The notes below the pieces were generated by a model. That model worked only from the letters and a program-made list of their open reading frames with translations. It did not search any database and was not told the origin of the DNA. A stretch of 64,000 nucleotides of DNA from the NCBI GenBank assembly GCA_011503125.2, contig WWBZ02000022.1, positions 2,728,001 to 2,792,000 of the forward strand, written 5' to 3'. This DNA is from Botryosphaeria dothidea (Eukaryota > Ascomycota > Dothideomycetes > Botryosphaeriales > Botryosphaeriaceae). The number at the start of each line of letters is the position of its first letter. Position 1 is the stretch's first letter. Below, piece by piece: positions 22,101-34,227 of the stretch. The position numbers were made by a program, and so were the translations under genes.

Positions 22101-23195
22101 TCACACCAAGACCTGCCCTGCCCCTCTCATAGCATGAACGCTTTTCCATATCGATTGGCAACGGCTTGCAATCTTCTTCCCCATCCGGCCAAGCAGCTCT
22201 CCTATTCTTGCTACGTGTAAAGCTAACCCCTCGCAAAAGACGGACCAGCCAATCAAGACCAATCGCGGCGTCTCAAGGAACATCAGCTTCAGCGTATAGT
22301 CAACCCACCGCTGGACCCCTGAAGTTCCGCGGAAGCCCTTTCTTCGCCGATTCAGTCCTAGCACAAGGTTAAAGCTACAAGCCTACAAACGTCCTCTCAG
22401 CCCATTTACGGGATCGCGATCTAGCGCGTCCCCACACTTTCCGTCCCAGCCCACCGCACCGCACCGTTTTGCGTTCTACCCGCGTACAAGGCACAGTCCC
22501 TCCGCAAACCACCTCACACCATCAGGAGCATCTCGCTCTCCCGGACTTTGTTCGCCGCGCCCTCACGTTCTCAGCCAGCCTTCGTGTTCTGTCCTTGCAC
22601 AAGACGACCGTCGGGCGTACCACCCATCCTGTAAGTCCGGCGCCATCAGCGGCCGCTGAGTCAGGAGAGAGCCCCTCCAGATCTCCTTTGCGTTGGTCCA
22701 CGGCACATCCGCCAGCCAAGGCCAGCGTTCAGCGTCTTTGTGCCGCCGACAGATTGGCCGCGACGTGCGAAGTTGTACACGCCCTGGCCAGAATATGGCG
22801 ACGCTAGCCGAAACCCTCCGATAATGCGGCCGGAGCACTTTCTGCGGTGTCTTCAAGACCTGCGCGTCCCACTACATGAAGCGGAAGACTTTTCAGAGTG
22901 AGACAGATGAAGTTCGCCATTTCATCACCACCTAATAGTGCACGGATGCTGGCCATCAGTGACGGCCGGGTACATACAGTGTCGTGCAAAGGACACGTAT
23001 GTCCTTTTTCAAGAGCTCACTGACATTTCGCACCCAGATCTTCAACAGGGGCATGATCATTTCAATTTAGAGAAGGAGTGGAAGAAGTGCTACAATCCAA
23101 TCACGTTCATCAGCTTCTCGTGGCCGGAGATCTAACAACGTCCCTGACGAAGCAACGCCTTTCGACTGCGCCTCAACATTGACATCACCACAACA
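19196..23195. other. 4 kb without a recognisable gene
   Basis: GC-rich on the left and mixed on the right. Open frames up to 314 residues (20796-21740 plus) are Arg/Ser/Pro-rich and overlap equally long frames on the other strand, so none is credible. I saw no tRNA, transposase fragment or long repeat. It may hold decayed sequence or long promoter/UTR DNA. Confidence 0.4.
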
Positions 23196-24329
23196 CTAAC
23201 AAAAACCGGGCAGCGGTCCCGTCCTCTGTTGGCACGCCACCGCGAGCGAGAGCTCAAATGACCGAACGGTGACGTCGTACGACTTCGCCGCGTACACGGT
23301 AGCCAACGTCCCGAACAGAATCGTCAAGATAAACATCCCGACGATGGCGATCTAGAGAGTGACCCATTGGTGGAAGTTGCGAGTGCCAAGCAGGGTCTGC
23401 GTGACGGTTCTCGGGCGGCCCGTGGAGCAGGTTGTGCAGCACTTCGAGGCGGGAGCGCCAGTAGGCGAACTCGTCCGTGGACTGCGGGCAATGGTCGCTG
23501 CCACCCGCCCGGACGGCATGCATGGAGATGCCTTCCTCCTCGAGAAGGGCTTCTGTCGGCAAACCTCCCAGTGGGAAGAGCAGTTCCAGGGTCCTGACGG
23601 TTTCAACAAGGAGGTCTACGTCGATCATGGTCTGGCCGGCCCGGATATGGTTGAGCAGGCAGACTTTGTGTTGATAGATGGAGAGCGTCCTCTCTCCCGG
23701 GGTGCCCGACAGCACGAGATGGTCGATCAGATTCCATGTCCAACGGAATCTGAGCCTGCAAACATGCTTGAGGCCTGCCGCTGTGAAGAAAGCGTCGAAT
23801 TGGAGGCCCGGGCCCGTCGGTTTCCGCAACTTATTGAATTGAGAAGCAACGAGGCTCTGCAGTGTCTCGCCATCTTCCCATTGAACACGGGTATTCCACG
23901 GATCCATCCCGCCTAATGGCGTGACCGAACAGACATTCAACCCTAGCCATATTTGTACTACCAGGTCGACCGACCGCAGTATCGCCACGTCCTGCGTAGT
24001 GCAGAAGTGCTCCTTCAACCCTTTGCAATAGGGCATTCTGTGTGAGGTTTGGGAAGCCCCGCAATTTGCTGGTTATAAGCCGAATGTCTCCAAATGTCTT
24101 CGCTGCATATTTGGCCTCGTATTGTTGCAGACTTCAGCTTTTCGAAAATTCGATGAATCAAAGCGTTGTGATAACCATAACCTATCGCATCTGATGGCGC
24201 ATCGGGCCAAAAAATGGCGTAGATTTCATATTCCTTCTTTGGGCCGAGTTTGGGTGGTGGGATAAGTTTCTTCTCTATCAGAGGCATCGGATTCAGTGGT
24301 GATCGATATTTTTTTGATTTGAGAAGCAT
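23196..24329 (-). pseudogene. Decayed fungal protein with C-terminal membrane segment
   Basis: Three segments in different frames read as one protein. It starts at ATG 24329 and includes EYEIYAIFWPDAPSDAIGYG and QQIAGLPKPHTECP. The frame shifts at about 24030 into CKGLKEHFCTTQDVAILRSV, FDAFFTAAGLKHVCRLRFRW and LLVETVRTLELLFPLGGLPT. It shifts again near 23418 (after LLHGPP) into RTVTQTLLGTRNFHQWVTL. A TAG at 23352-23354 then replaces what looks like a Trp codon, followed by a membrane helix (IAIVGMFILTILFGTLATVY) and a CQQRTGPLPGFC end at 23196. I know this pattern from a common uncharacterised Pezizomycotina family. Two frameshifts plus one nonsense codon indicate a dead gene. Confidence 0.7.
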
Positions 24330-24729
24330 CGGTGACGTCTCGCACTGATTGAACCAAAATATTTATGGTGTAAACCCATGCGTTTTTAACTCCCTGGATA
24401 GAAAAATGGCACGAGGCTGAAATCAGACGGGCAAACTTTCAGCTGAGGTGGGGTTGCTGATGGTTGCACAGGCGACAGCGTCGAGCGTCTGCCTTTCAGC
24501 CTTGCTTTTTCAACACCACAATAGCACAATGGCAAGTGAGACCACGCATCAAAACGAACGGCGAGTCTCTAGACCTTCATGCGTAAAGTATCATTGATGC
24601 TGATGGATGATAGAACGTTGCGGCCGACGGCAGTCGGGAAAAGCGCGACAGCAGCCCCACCTCCGACCCGGAGGCCACCGGCACAGGACATCCAGAATCG
24701 AACGTCCGCAGAATATTCTGTATCCTGAT
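24330..24729. other. Intergenic between two pseudogenes
   Basis: No credible frame; the upstream part of the next decayed gene may extend into it. Confidence 0.35.
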
Positions 24730-26365
24730 CCCTCCTTTCCGATGACATCTATCAGCAAAATTCACGGCTTTACGTGGGCTACTTGAAGCAACTACCACCT
24801 CCTGATGCCATAAACGATGAATGGGAAGGAAACAGGGGCGTTAAAGAGGAATTGGAGGAATACCTATGCTCAACTATTCGACACTTGAATTTGTCGACAA
24901 AAGGGTTGACATTGGAAGTCATGCTTTGCATGGCATGTGAAACGTCGCAGACGCAGGCACTTCTTCAGGTGGAAGCACGTCTCCGCAAGCCAAGTGAGAG
25001 GCACGTCATTCTAAGGCCTACAGTCTTGATCCTGTGTAGCATCAGAAGAACCAGATCTGCCATTAAAGATAGGCTGCGGAGCAAGGCCGATGGACTTGCA
25101 CGCTTCAACCGTTTCCTGGAAGCGAATGGCATGAAACCGCCAGTCGTTTCTCGACCTGCACCACGTCCAGCCGTCAACACGTCTGAATTCTTACCACGCG
25201 ACCCTCGCCTTGATTCTGGCAAGATCAGCTTCGCCCTCAGCGACAAAGCTAGCCTCTGTGGTATTCCAGCACGATCATCTTCAAGAACTACCGATTACAC
25301 CGAGGCAATCTTCACAATCGGAGGCGCTATCAGGTTGGGCGACAGCCTGTACGGACTGACCACAGGCCATTCTTTTGTGAACAACGAGAGCAAAAATTCA
25401 GAAAGCGATGAAAGCGATGAAAGCTCTGACTCAGATGATGAGATGCCATTTCATTCAGGCGAGGGGCTCCAGTCGAACTCCGACGAAGGCCAGAACACAA
25501 ACGCCAACGCAAACAACGCCAACGGCGTCAACGAGGAATTCCTGGAAAGACTCAACTGCATGCACGAATGGAAACAGACAAGCTTTCCTCGGGTTCTGGC
25601 GTACAAGGGTCGTGGCACAAAGAATGGTGACTTTTCTTTACCAGAACCAGCGCCTGACGGCTCTGACTTCGCGCTTGTGACCATGCCCATACTGGATTTC
25701 GGGAGGCGAACACTGGGATACCATGGGGCCAAGCGCTCCGTCACTGGCGTCGCTCCGAGCCATGAGCTCCAAGAGGGGTCGGTGGAGATATTGTACGACA
25801 TGCGCCGACCACCCGGTCACAGCGAGCCACTGGAGGCTCATCCGCCGAAGGCGAAGAGTTCCATCATTCTGGGGTCAAGTATCATGTCGACGAGAAAGAT
25901 ACAGATGCCGGTAGACTCTAAAAGTACGTATATACCATCCAGCTACTTCCGTCCAGGAGTTTCACGCCAACTTTACCTCTCGCAGCCCAAGGGATTTCGG
26001 GAGCATGGATCATTCAGAAGTAGAAACTATGCGGGATAGCATTTGCCTCATGTGACAACAGTCCATACCTACACATGCTGCCTGCAGAGCCCCTCTTTGC
26101 GAACATCGCCAAGTTTTTGGATGCACCCGCTCCTACTGTCGCCACCGAAAAGGGCTTTTCAGATATCACGATCAAGCATATATTGCGAGTATTAGAGGTC
26201 AAGGACAAGAAATCGAAAGGTAGACGATTCAAAATGTTCGATGATATACGCCCGAAACCCCAACCACAAACAACACAGAAACAGCCCGGAGCACGCCTAT
26301 TCAACGGATCCAGAACATCTAGCAATGCAAAACTTGGTCCCTCAACCATCCCAGTGGCTCACTGA
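24730..26365 (+). pseudogene. Decayed gene with a trypsin-like protease core
   Basis: The frame is open from about 24730 (no ATG at its head) to 26039. N-terminal blocks such as LEVMLCMACETSQTQALLQV and GLARFNRFLEANGMKPPVVS are followed by a chymotrypsin-fold-like core: IGGAIRLGDSLYGLTTGHSF (candidate catalytic His), an acidic low-complexity insert, then GSDFALVTMPI (candidate Asp). The Ser motif GISGAWII, the stop-interrupted KLCGIAFASCDNSPYLH and the C-terminal block EPLFANIAKFL lie in a different frame. A frameshift therefore sits before about 25995, and a TAG at 26021-26023 interrupts the second frame. Similar fungal proteins of unknown function carry this N-terminal region plus protease-like core. 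The triad is present in DNA but cannot be translated together. Confidence 0.6.
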
Positions 26366-26790
26366 TTGACAGGCTATCTCAGAAACAGAACTCACATAGT
26401 CATGATAGAAGAGGGACAACAAGGTTACTAGATTAACGATCCTCCTGGTAGACACAGTTCAAGAAGAGGCCGATGCAATATCTTGGGAGTTGCACATGCA
26501 GAACCATATTAGTATCTCTTTACACTTGGAAACGAAAATTTTATGAGGCGTCAAGAGTTTACACTGCTTCGACGTTTCGATAGGCGCATCACTGAATCAA
26601 ATCTCATTCTTCGGTATCAACCCCACTCTCCTCTCCCCTCAACCCACCATCAAAGGCAAAAAAAAAGAGAGACCACCAACACTCCAAAACCCCGATGCTC
26701 CCACAAATCATGCCGAGGCCGAGACCGCATAAATGTACAAAGCCGCCCTGCCCTCCATTCAACCTTACAACAACCACTCCCTCCCCCCGA
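26366..26790. other. Intergenic, no gene seen
   Basis: 3' flank of RAV1 and of the protease-like pseudogene. Confidence 0.4.
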
Positions 26791-29700
26791 CTAAAACCCA
26801 AACGAATCCAACAAACTGTTAGCATCCGGCTCCTGAAACTGCGTTGGAGGGGGCTTCTTCTTCTCCGTCGGACTGCCATTCTCCTTAACCTGGTCCTTAT
26901 CATCCTCCCCCTTGTCGTCCTTCTTATCTCCATTCGCCTTCGCCCCATTCGTCTCAACAGCCGACCCATCCATAAACCCATCTAACGCCGACGGCACGCC
27001 GCGCTCCTCCGCCGGCAGATCCGCAACGACGAGGCTGCTGCGCCGCTTGAGCAGCTTCCTCGGATCGATATCGTACGTGGCGACGGGGCTGGTCGGGCTC
27101 TTGAGGCCGTGCGCGGAATGGTGCGGCAAAGACGTCGGCAGCGGCGCGAGCGTCGTCTGCTGCGGCTTGAGGAACTCCCACGACCTGACCAGGTCGAGCG
27201 CGAGGAGGTCGCAGCCCATGCGCTCGTAGAGGCGCGCCGTGTGCACGACGAACTCCCACTCGGCTCGCGGCGTCACGGTGAGGGCGCCGCGGAGGGTCTG
27301 GAGGGACTTTTCGCGGAGCTGGCGGTACAGGACGACAAGGGCGGGGTCGTCTGTGAGGAAGAGCTTGGATTGCAGCGACGGGGAGTCGGGTGGAGAGAGC
27401 AGGCCGGAGAGGGGCGTGACGAGGGCGCGGACGGCGACGTCGCGCTTGCGGAGCATCCAGAAGGCCCAAGTGGCTATCCAGCGGTTGCCTTCCATTACGG
27501 CGTGTGGCAAGACCTTTTCGTTGATGAATTTGCGGAGGACGGGCCCGTCGTCGCCCTCGTAGACTCTGGCGACGGCAATGGCTAATTGCATGTCGTTCAT
27601 CTGGTTGTACAAGACCGACACAGCGTCTTGGAGGTGATCGGCCAAGAGGAAGAATGCTGCGGCGTATTCGAAACGGCGCCTGCCCATGAGAGCGTATGCG
27701 TTCTTCAGGGCCGCCGTCCTCCATCGAGGCTCGCTGAAGTTGTTCTGCAGTAAACGTTGGGTGGCAGACTGCTCCCGGCTCCACGTAGCCATGCGCCAGA
27801 GACCAACGAGAACGGCCTTCTTGCGCAAGGCAAGGTAATACAAGCTACAATCGACTGGATTCTTCTCTTCGGTCTTGGTATACTCGTTCCGAGCGACGAT
27901 TTCGAATTGAGCTCGCTAAATCACAACTGTAAGCACTACATCCAGGACAACAAGGACGGGCCTCCCAAACTTACCAAAGCACTGATGTCGGACATCCATA
28001 TGAAGATGCCTGCCTCTTTTGCTTGCTTCCACAGCATCCGCCCTTGGAAGTGTCTGCTGACCAGATCCATCAGGATGTCCTGGCTGCCGCTGTGGTATGC
28101 CCAAGTTATCTCACGCCAAGAGATTTGTGGTTTGTCCTCGTTTCTTTGGCCATCTCTGTCACGGAGGTAGTGTTGCCGGAAGAACAGTAAGAAGCGACAC
28201 GCATTATCATCAACACTCCTTCGATGCTTCTCAACCGTACCGACACACTCGACAATATCTGCAAGATGGAACTGCTCACGATTAGAGAGCTGGGGAACCG
28301 ATTTTGTCAGCAGAAGCTCGTTCAGATTTGAGGCGACCTCTTCTGTAACGCTGGCTGGCTCATCATCTGCATCGGTGAAGTCTGCGAATGATGATTGCAT
28401 TTCCTTGCGTGCGGAACCGTTTATTGTAGCCTGTGGTTTGTCAATCATATGGTCCGGAATCAATCAAGGAGGAACACTAACCTCCTGATCCTCGTAGAAG
28501 TCTTCCGGTGACAGCCTAAGGAATGTCTCAAAAGCATCGCCTTCAGTATAAAACTTGAGAGCCTTGTAGAGATTGATGAGGATGCGTTGCACGAGAGGCA
28601 GCTTTCCCAACAGCACGCATTGGGCGAGCAGTTGCGGATGATAAACCGGAAGAGGACCATTGAGTCTGCTTACAAGTGTAAACAGATCAACTTCCTTCTT
28701 CCGATGCGCTTCCCGATGCGACTGCGCCACCAGACGTAGATCCGGAAGGACACCATCGTCAACCTCAACGTGCTCGTCCTGAACAAAAAGCTGATTTCCA
28801 GCCCCAATGACCAAGTTGCCGCTACCAAGCCAAACAGAGTCACCAATGGGGTGAGGCGTAAAATCTCGAATGCGAACTTCGCGGATAGCCGCCCAGGATG
28901 GCCCATGATCAAGGTAGTTGTAGCGAAGCTGTGTGTAAATAACAACTCTGTGAGGAAAGCCGACTGCAAGAATTGACTGGTTATCTGGGGAGGAAGACCA
29001 ATCAATGTCCTGTATTATGTCGTGAGCCTCAAAGCGCTCTTCATGTTCCAACTGCGCACTCCTTGTGCTCCAGATTGTCAGACCGGTCCTCTCGGAATCT
29101 ACTAGTGCGGCTTTGCGGATGGATGTACCGCTGCAGAGTGTTGGATTGTCAACACTCGTCTCAACGGTAGAGGTCAGGAGCCATTCGAGTTTCTTCCTAT
29201 TGGGACTTAGTCGAGCTGTCCATGATTTGATGACGCCAGAGGTGGTGTACGAAATTGCAACGTCACGGGCAAATGTGTCGAGGAAGCCTGAAATTACCGC
29301 CGCAGTGCCAGCGGGATCGACGGGTATGACATAAGCGAGGTCTCCATCATCACCCAGGTCAAACTTGCAGAGCTCTTCGAGCGAAATCTTCCCTTCGAGG
29401 TTAATTGACGGTGTCCGATGGTGCCCGCGGATATCCCGGCGGGAAAACTTTGGAGGGATCTTGACTTCCCATCCAATTCCTTTCATCTCCGACGAAATGG
29501 TAGCCATATGGACGCATCCGGAATCAGCCTCAACTTGCGGAATCACGAGAAGGCAAAGTGGTTTTCCTTGCAATTCATAACTGCAGCGAGCGACCTCTTT
29601 CGCCCTCGGTGTCCGGGTATCCCAGAGAGAGATACTGCCATGATGCAGGAATACAACAAAATCGCCTTCCGAAAGTAACGCCGTCCGATGGATATGCTCA

Positions 29701-31215
29701 TTCACCTGTACCGTGCTGTGCCGCGCAAGAACCGGACCAGAATGCTTCGAGTTCTCCTGTTTCCAGACAACGCCTTCGTTCTTGTCGGTTCGGGATATCA
29801 ATGCCCGTCCGGTTGCTGTACGAACAGCCTTCTTGATGGGTCCTGTGTGTCCGGTCAGGATGGTGTCGCGCTCTAGTCTCGTCAATTTCAACGGCGATGG
29901 GTCAAATAGTAAGTCAATCTTGCCCTCCATCCACTCTATCCGTCCATCGAAATGATGCATGAGCAGAGTGAAGGAACTGCCATGAGCATCGCCGCAGAAA
30001 CTGTAGAACTGCACGTTATCTTCAATCGGCAGCATATCCTTCGCAAAATGCAGGCGCAGACCCTCGACGTGAGCAATGTTGAAGATATTGCTCGTTTTGT
30101 TGGTCTTTGTGTCCACGCTTTCCAGTCCCCAAGCCGACATGTTGCCCTTGTCATCCAGTACCACGCACACCTCCGGCGTTCGATTTGCGACCTCGATCAA
30201 GTGCTGTAGAGCATGCGACTCCTCCTGGCCACGCTTGTCCGAAGCCTGCTGAACCGCCTTCTCCGTCGCTACAGCGAAGTCTGCACTGTCGATGAAGAAG
30301 GTGTACCGCCGGCCTGAGCGCGCGCCAGGATCAAGAGCGCGGGGCTTGAGAGACTCGGCCAGATCGATCTGCGCCCACAGCTGGAAGATTTCCGGGCCGT
30401 GTTGTTCTCCGCCCACCCATATCCTGACCTTGTTGTCGGCACATATTGTGTATAGTACGTTCTCAATGCTTTGTTCGCGGTGTCGGGGGCGGCGCCAATG
30501 CAGGCCGGTGACGACGGTGGGATGGGGGAGGTAGGCGACGTCGAAGCGCTCCTCGACGCTGCCGAAGCTCAAGCGGTGCCATATCTTGACGAGGCGGTCG
30601 TATTGGGAGGTCGAGGCGATGAAAGTGGCATCGTAGGAGAATTGCGCAAACTTGGCGGGAAGCGCGAGCGGGGCGGAAAAGAGGCGTTCGGAGTCGTGAG
30701 AATGTGTGGAGAACAGTGTCAGGGAAGAGCTTCCGATCAGGAGCTCCTCAGCAAGGCCCCAGGATAGTGTCCTAATTTCGTCTTTGGGATCGGAGAGCGT
30801 CAAAGTGTGCTGTAGGGTCCACTACAATTCTCGTTGTTAGCCTCCATCGCGGCGCAGCACACAGGCGAGATCACGCACCTTCGGCAGGCCAATGTCCAGA
30901 CCGTGGGGTTTGTAGACGTATGCAGCCTTCTTGGAAGCTACTGCTATCTTGCCCGATGGCTCGTCCAGGACGACGGCCACCAAGTCCTCCTCATCTTCGC
31001 TGTATGTTGTCTGGATAATGTGTCGCGGACCGCCGAGGATGATGAGAGCATTGCCGGAGACGTAAGCCTGCAGCACGGGGCGGAGCGCATTAGCAGAGCG
31101 GCATTGAAGGATGGGGAGGTTCTCGGGGGCGCACGATGAGCTGCCTTCCCTCCCAGAGCCCGGTGGTCACAGCAGCGAGCTCTGCGTTGGGACGGCCGGG
31201 GAGGATGGCGCGCAT
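26791..31215 (-). CDS. RAV1: RAVE complex subunit Rav1 (V-ATPase assembly regulator)
   Basis: Five exons (31215..31135, 31067..30879, 30821..28482, 28430..27975, 27915..26791) sum to 1397 codons (1396 residues). The N-terminal two thirds is a WD40/beta-propeller region; blocks include LSWGLAEELLIGSSSLTLFS, YDRLVKIWHRLSFGS, YTICADNKVRIWVGGEQHGP and TGHTGPIKKAVRTATGRAL. The C-terminal part is the helical Rav1p_C domain (LRKKAVLVGLWRMATWSREQ, then NAYALMGRRRFEYAAAFFLL). The last 60 residues are a disordered Lys/Glu/Pro tail. In yeast, Rav1 with Rav2 and Skp1 reassembles V1 onto Vo ATPase at vacuole and endosome membranes when glucose returns. The start MRAILPGRP is the only in-frame ATG before exon 2. 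No lesions across 4.2 kb of coding sequence. Confidence 0.92.
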
Positions 31216-31760
31216 GGAACGGGAATGCTGGAGCTGGGCGGCTCTACAGCTGCGTCGTCATGGTCCGAGTCGGAGGTGTGGGGAGCTCTGCGGCGGACAG
31301 CGGGCGGAGCTGAGGGCGGTATGGGATTGTTGGGGCAGGAGCGTTTCTCACGCGTCGATGTCTCGGAAACACAGCATGTGAGCTTTTTCTCGGGGTTGTT
31401 TGGCGGCCAGCTGTCATGGGGTGACGCTGCAACGCGCCGCCCGCTGCCCTAAATCCGGCCCGTGCGATGGCCGGCCTGGCTCGAGCTCTCTCATTCCTCC
31501 TCCGGATCTTGCCTCTGCCTCTCCCACACCTCCGCAGTCCTCCGCATTTCGAGCACGCATGCGCCCCACCAAGATGTGCGCCGCATCCGGCCACGGGCGC
31601 ACTGCGTTGGGTCATCTGAGTGCGATAATCATGCATTCCTAGCGCTGCTTCCCAGCCAATCGATACCCTATCCAACAAAACCATCCTTTTTTTTTTTATC
31701 GATACTCAAGCCAAGCTTCATCTATCGGAGCGCCATTGTGTGCCACACATGCAAGGATCT
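31216..31760. other. Intergenic RAV1 promoter / RMT3 3' flank
   Basis: Contains a T11 tract at 31688-31698. No gene seen. Confidence 0.5.
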
Positions 31761-33684
31761 TTACTCGAGCTTCCAGGCCTGCTTCCTCTTTCCGCCCGCG
31801 CCCTCCCATTCGATTTCAACCGCCAAGTCGCGCGTGTTCCTACCTGCCTTCTTGTACGACACGCTGCCCGAAATTTTCTGTCCCTTCTTCAACTCGCCTT
31901 GCGCGCTGTTGCTGCGCTCAACCAGTAGCAGCCCAGACTCCCAGTGCGTCGGCTTGCCGCCGGGACCCGTCGTGAAGGCGTTTCCCGGGCCCTTCCAGGT
32001 CTCCGCCCGCGCATCTGCTGGCAGTGCCTTGTCGCGAGACGGCAAGAAGAAAGTGTCGAACCAGATGCACCAGCCATCCAGCGCATCCGCATCCTTCTCG
32101 ATCTCAACCGAGAATTTCTTGACAAACTCCAGCTCCTCTGTGGTGATCGTGTGAAGAGGGAGTTGCAAGAACTGAGACGATTGTGCCACTGCAACAACAG
32201 ATATCAGCTGAATCCATTCCTTACTGACCGCTGTGAAACTTACCCAGCTTGTCCGTGGTCAAGCTCTTGACCCTGACGTCCTCGCGGATCTTATCCATCA
32301 TGGCGCTCATGTCGAAGCCGTACACGTCACGCCAGAACTCAATGCTGTCCGCGATATAGTCATCGTCGGAGAAAGGCGCAATGTGCAACGTGCAGTGGCT
32401 GGGCACCATCAACCCATCAGGCTTCAGGTAGCGGTCGCGGGCCCACATGACGCTGTCGAACATTGCCTCGAAGAGCAAGCAGTAGCCCATCCACTCAGAA
32501 ATGATAATGTCGACCTTGTCAACAGGAAGCGTGACTTCTTCGATCTTGCCGCGAAGGCAGGTGATTTTGTCGGAGAAGCCGTTGGCATGGCAGTTGATGA
32601 CGGCCTTCTCGATCATCTCGCTGTTGTCCACGGCGATAACGTGGGCAGCTCCGGCCTTTGCGCAGAACATGGAAAGAATACCAGTACCGCAACCAACATC
32701 GAGAACAGTCTTGCCGGCGAAGATGTGCTTGTTGTCGTAGACGAAATCCCGGTAGGCGTCAGTACGGATGGTGTCCTTGAGCATAGTCTCGTGAATATCT
32801 GCTTGGATTAGCCCGAGCATGTCATCACAGAGCCATGCAGCTGACCGTTATATGAGTACGAGTCGAAATACCCGGTGTCGACACCGTGCTTGCCCTGGGG
32901 CGCCTTCGCAGATCCTGAGGGACCCGGCTCTCCAGCCTGTGAGGTGTCCTTCTCGTTCCAGCGGTCCTCAAGCGTCTTGGATACTGTTTCCCGGTACTCG
33001 GCATATTGGGTTGCTAATTGCTGGAGCTGCTCCTCCAACTCCTTGATTTTCGCGGCGGCCTTGCCCTCTTCTGACTGGGGCGCTTCTGCGGCCTCGTCAT
33101 CCAGTGACAGCTCGTCCAGACAAAACAGAACGGCGTCATCCTCAAGCACGGGCTGAAGGTACTTGTCATCGGCGAACTTGGACGCGTCAGATACGTCCGG
33201 GTTCTTGTTGCCATTCTTGACCTCGCTGCGGATGTAGTTCACGAGCTTGATGCTCGAGTAGAAGTCAAGGCCTTGCGCCTGGCGTTAGTTGCTGGGACCA
33301 CGGTCTAGAAATAATCGGCAACGATAGTTACGACATCAAAACGAATTTACCTCTGCAAGAGCAGAAGGCGGAGAGGAAATAATAGAACTCGGATATCCTG
33401 ATAAGGATATCCCGCAAAGCACGTGACTAGAAGGGAGCGCACAGAGGCGCGAACAAATGAGAAGGATGGTACACACCCAGCTTCTTCTGGATGCCAATGA
33501 AGTCGAAGTTGTACCTTTTCTTGCAATCCTCGGTCATTTGCTTGACATCCGGGAAGACCTCGCCGTCAAAAAGGCTGACGACCTGGATCTCCTCAACATC
33601 GGGCTCGGCATCCTCCCAGCCCTCGTCCCCGCGCGTGTCCAGAGGGTCGGATCCCGTGTCGGAGGAGTTGGACGAATGTGACAT
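31761..33684 (-). CDS. RMT3: Protein arginine N-methyltransferase 3 (PRMT3/Rmt3)
   Basis: Exons 33684..33477, 33271..32846, 32798..32244 and 32188..31761 sum to 539 codons (538 residues). The N-terminal region matches PRMT3 around its zinc-finger helix (FPDVKQMTEDCKKRYNFDFI, then GLDFYSSIKLVNYIR). A coiled coil follows (AAAKIKELEEQLQQLATQYA). The catalytic core has SAM motif I (VLDVGCGTGILSMF, residues about 243-256), the double-E loop SEWMGYCLLFEAMF (Glu313 and Glu322) and the THW loop (477-479). PRMT3 makes asymmetric dimethylarginine and targets ribosomal protein uS5 in yeasts and mammals; it is cytosolic. The zinc-finger CxxC appears lost (SLFDGEVF where animals have CLFC). The first intron is long for this locus at 205 nt. 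Confidence 0.92.
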
Positions 33685-34227
33685 TCTCGACAAAATTTCG
33701 ACTCGGAGTGAGGTTGAGGAGGGGCAAATAATGGCAGGGCGAAGCGTCGCACCAAGCAAAGAAAATATGCACCTGCAGGCCCTGCAACCGAAAAATCGGG
33801 GTCCTGGCCCGTGCGTTAGCGTCGGGTTTCGCTCACTTCACTTCTCTTCTCTTCTCTTCACTCCATCGCTCTCTCGTCGCATCAGTGCTGATGGAAATTA
33901 CACCTGACATTCTCTCAATCGCAGTAGCCAATATGATTCCAATCATCCGGCTCTACCTATCCACGTCGATCCGCATATCGTAGCACTTCTTCAATACTAG
34001 CAGTCGCATTAATTCTCTCCCACGAACTGCCAGAGCCAGAAGCCGTCGCCATGCCCAACCATGCCATTATCTCCCCCTTCAAGCAATACGCACCGCTCCA
34101 CGATGCTATACCGGTCTTCTTTCCTTTCCTCTTCGACGCCAAAGTCTATTATGTCAAAACCAAAAGCCTTTCCACATTATCCCCCATTCCCGGAGTTCTC
34201 CAACTCCCCCAATTCCATCGTCATCTT
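33685..34227. other. RMT3 promoter region with TCTTC repeat
   Basis: A CACTTCTCTTC-type pyrimidine repeat at 33834-33861 lies about 150 bp upstream of the RMT3 start (on the opposite strand GAAGA). Such CT/GA tracts are common in fungal housekeeping promoters. No gene seen. Confidence 0.45.
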
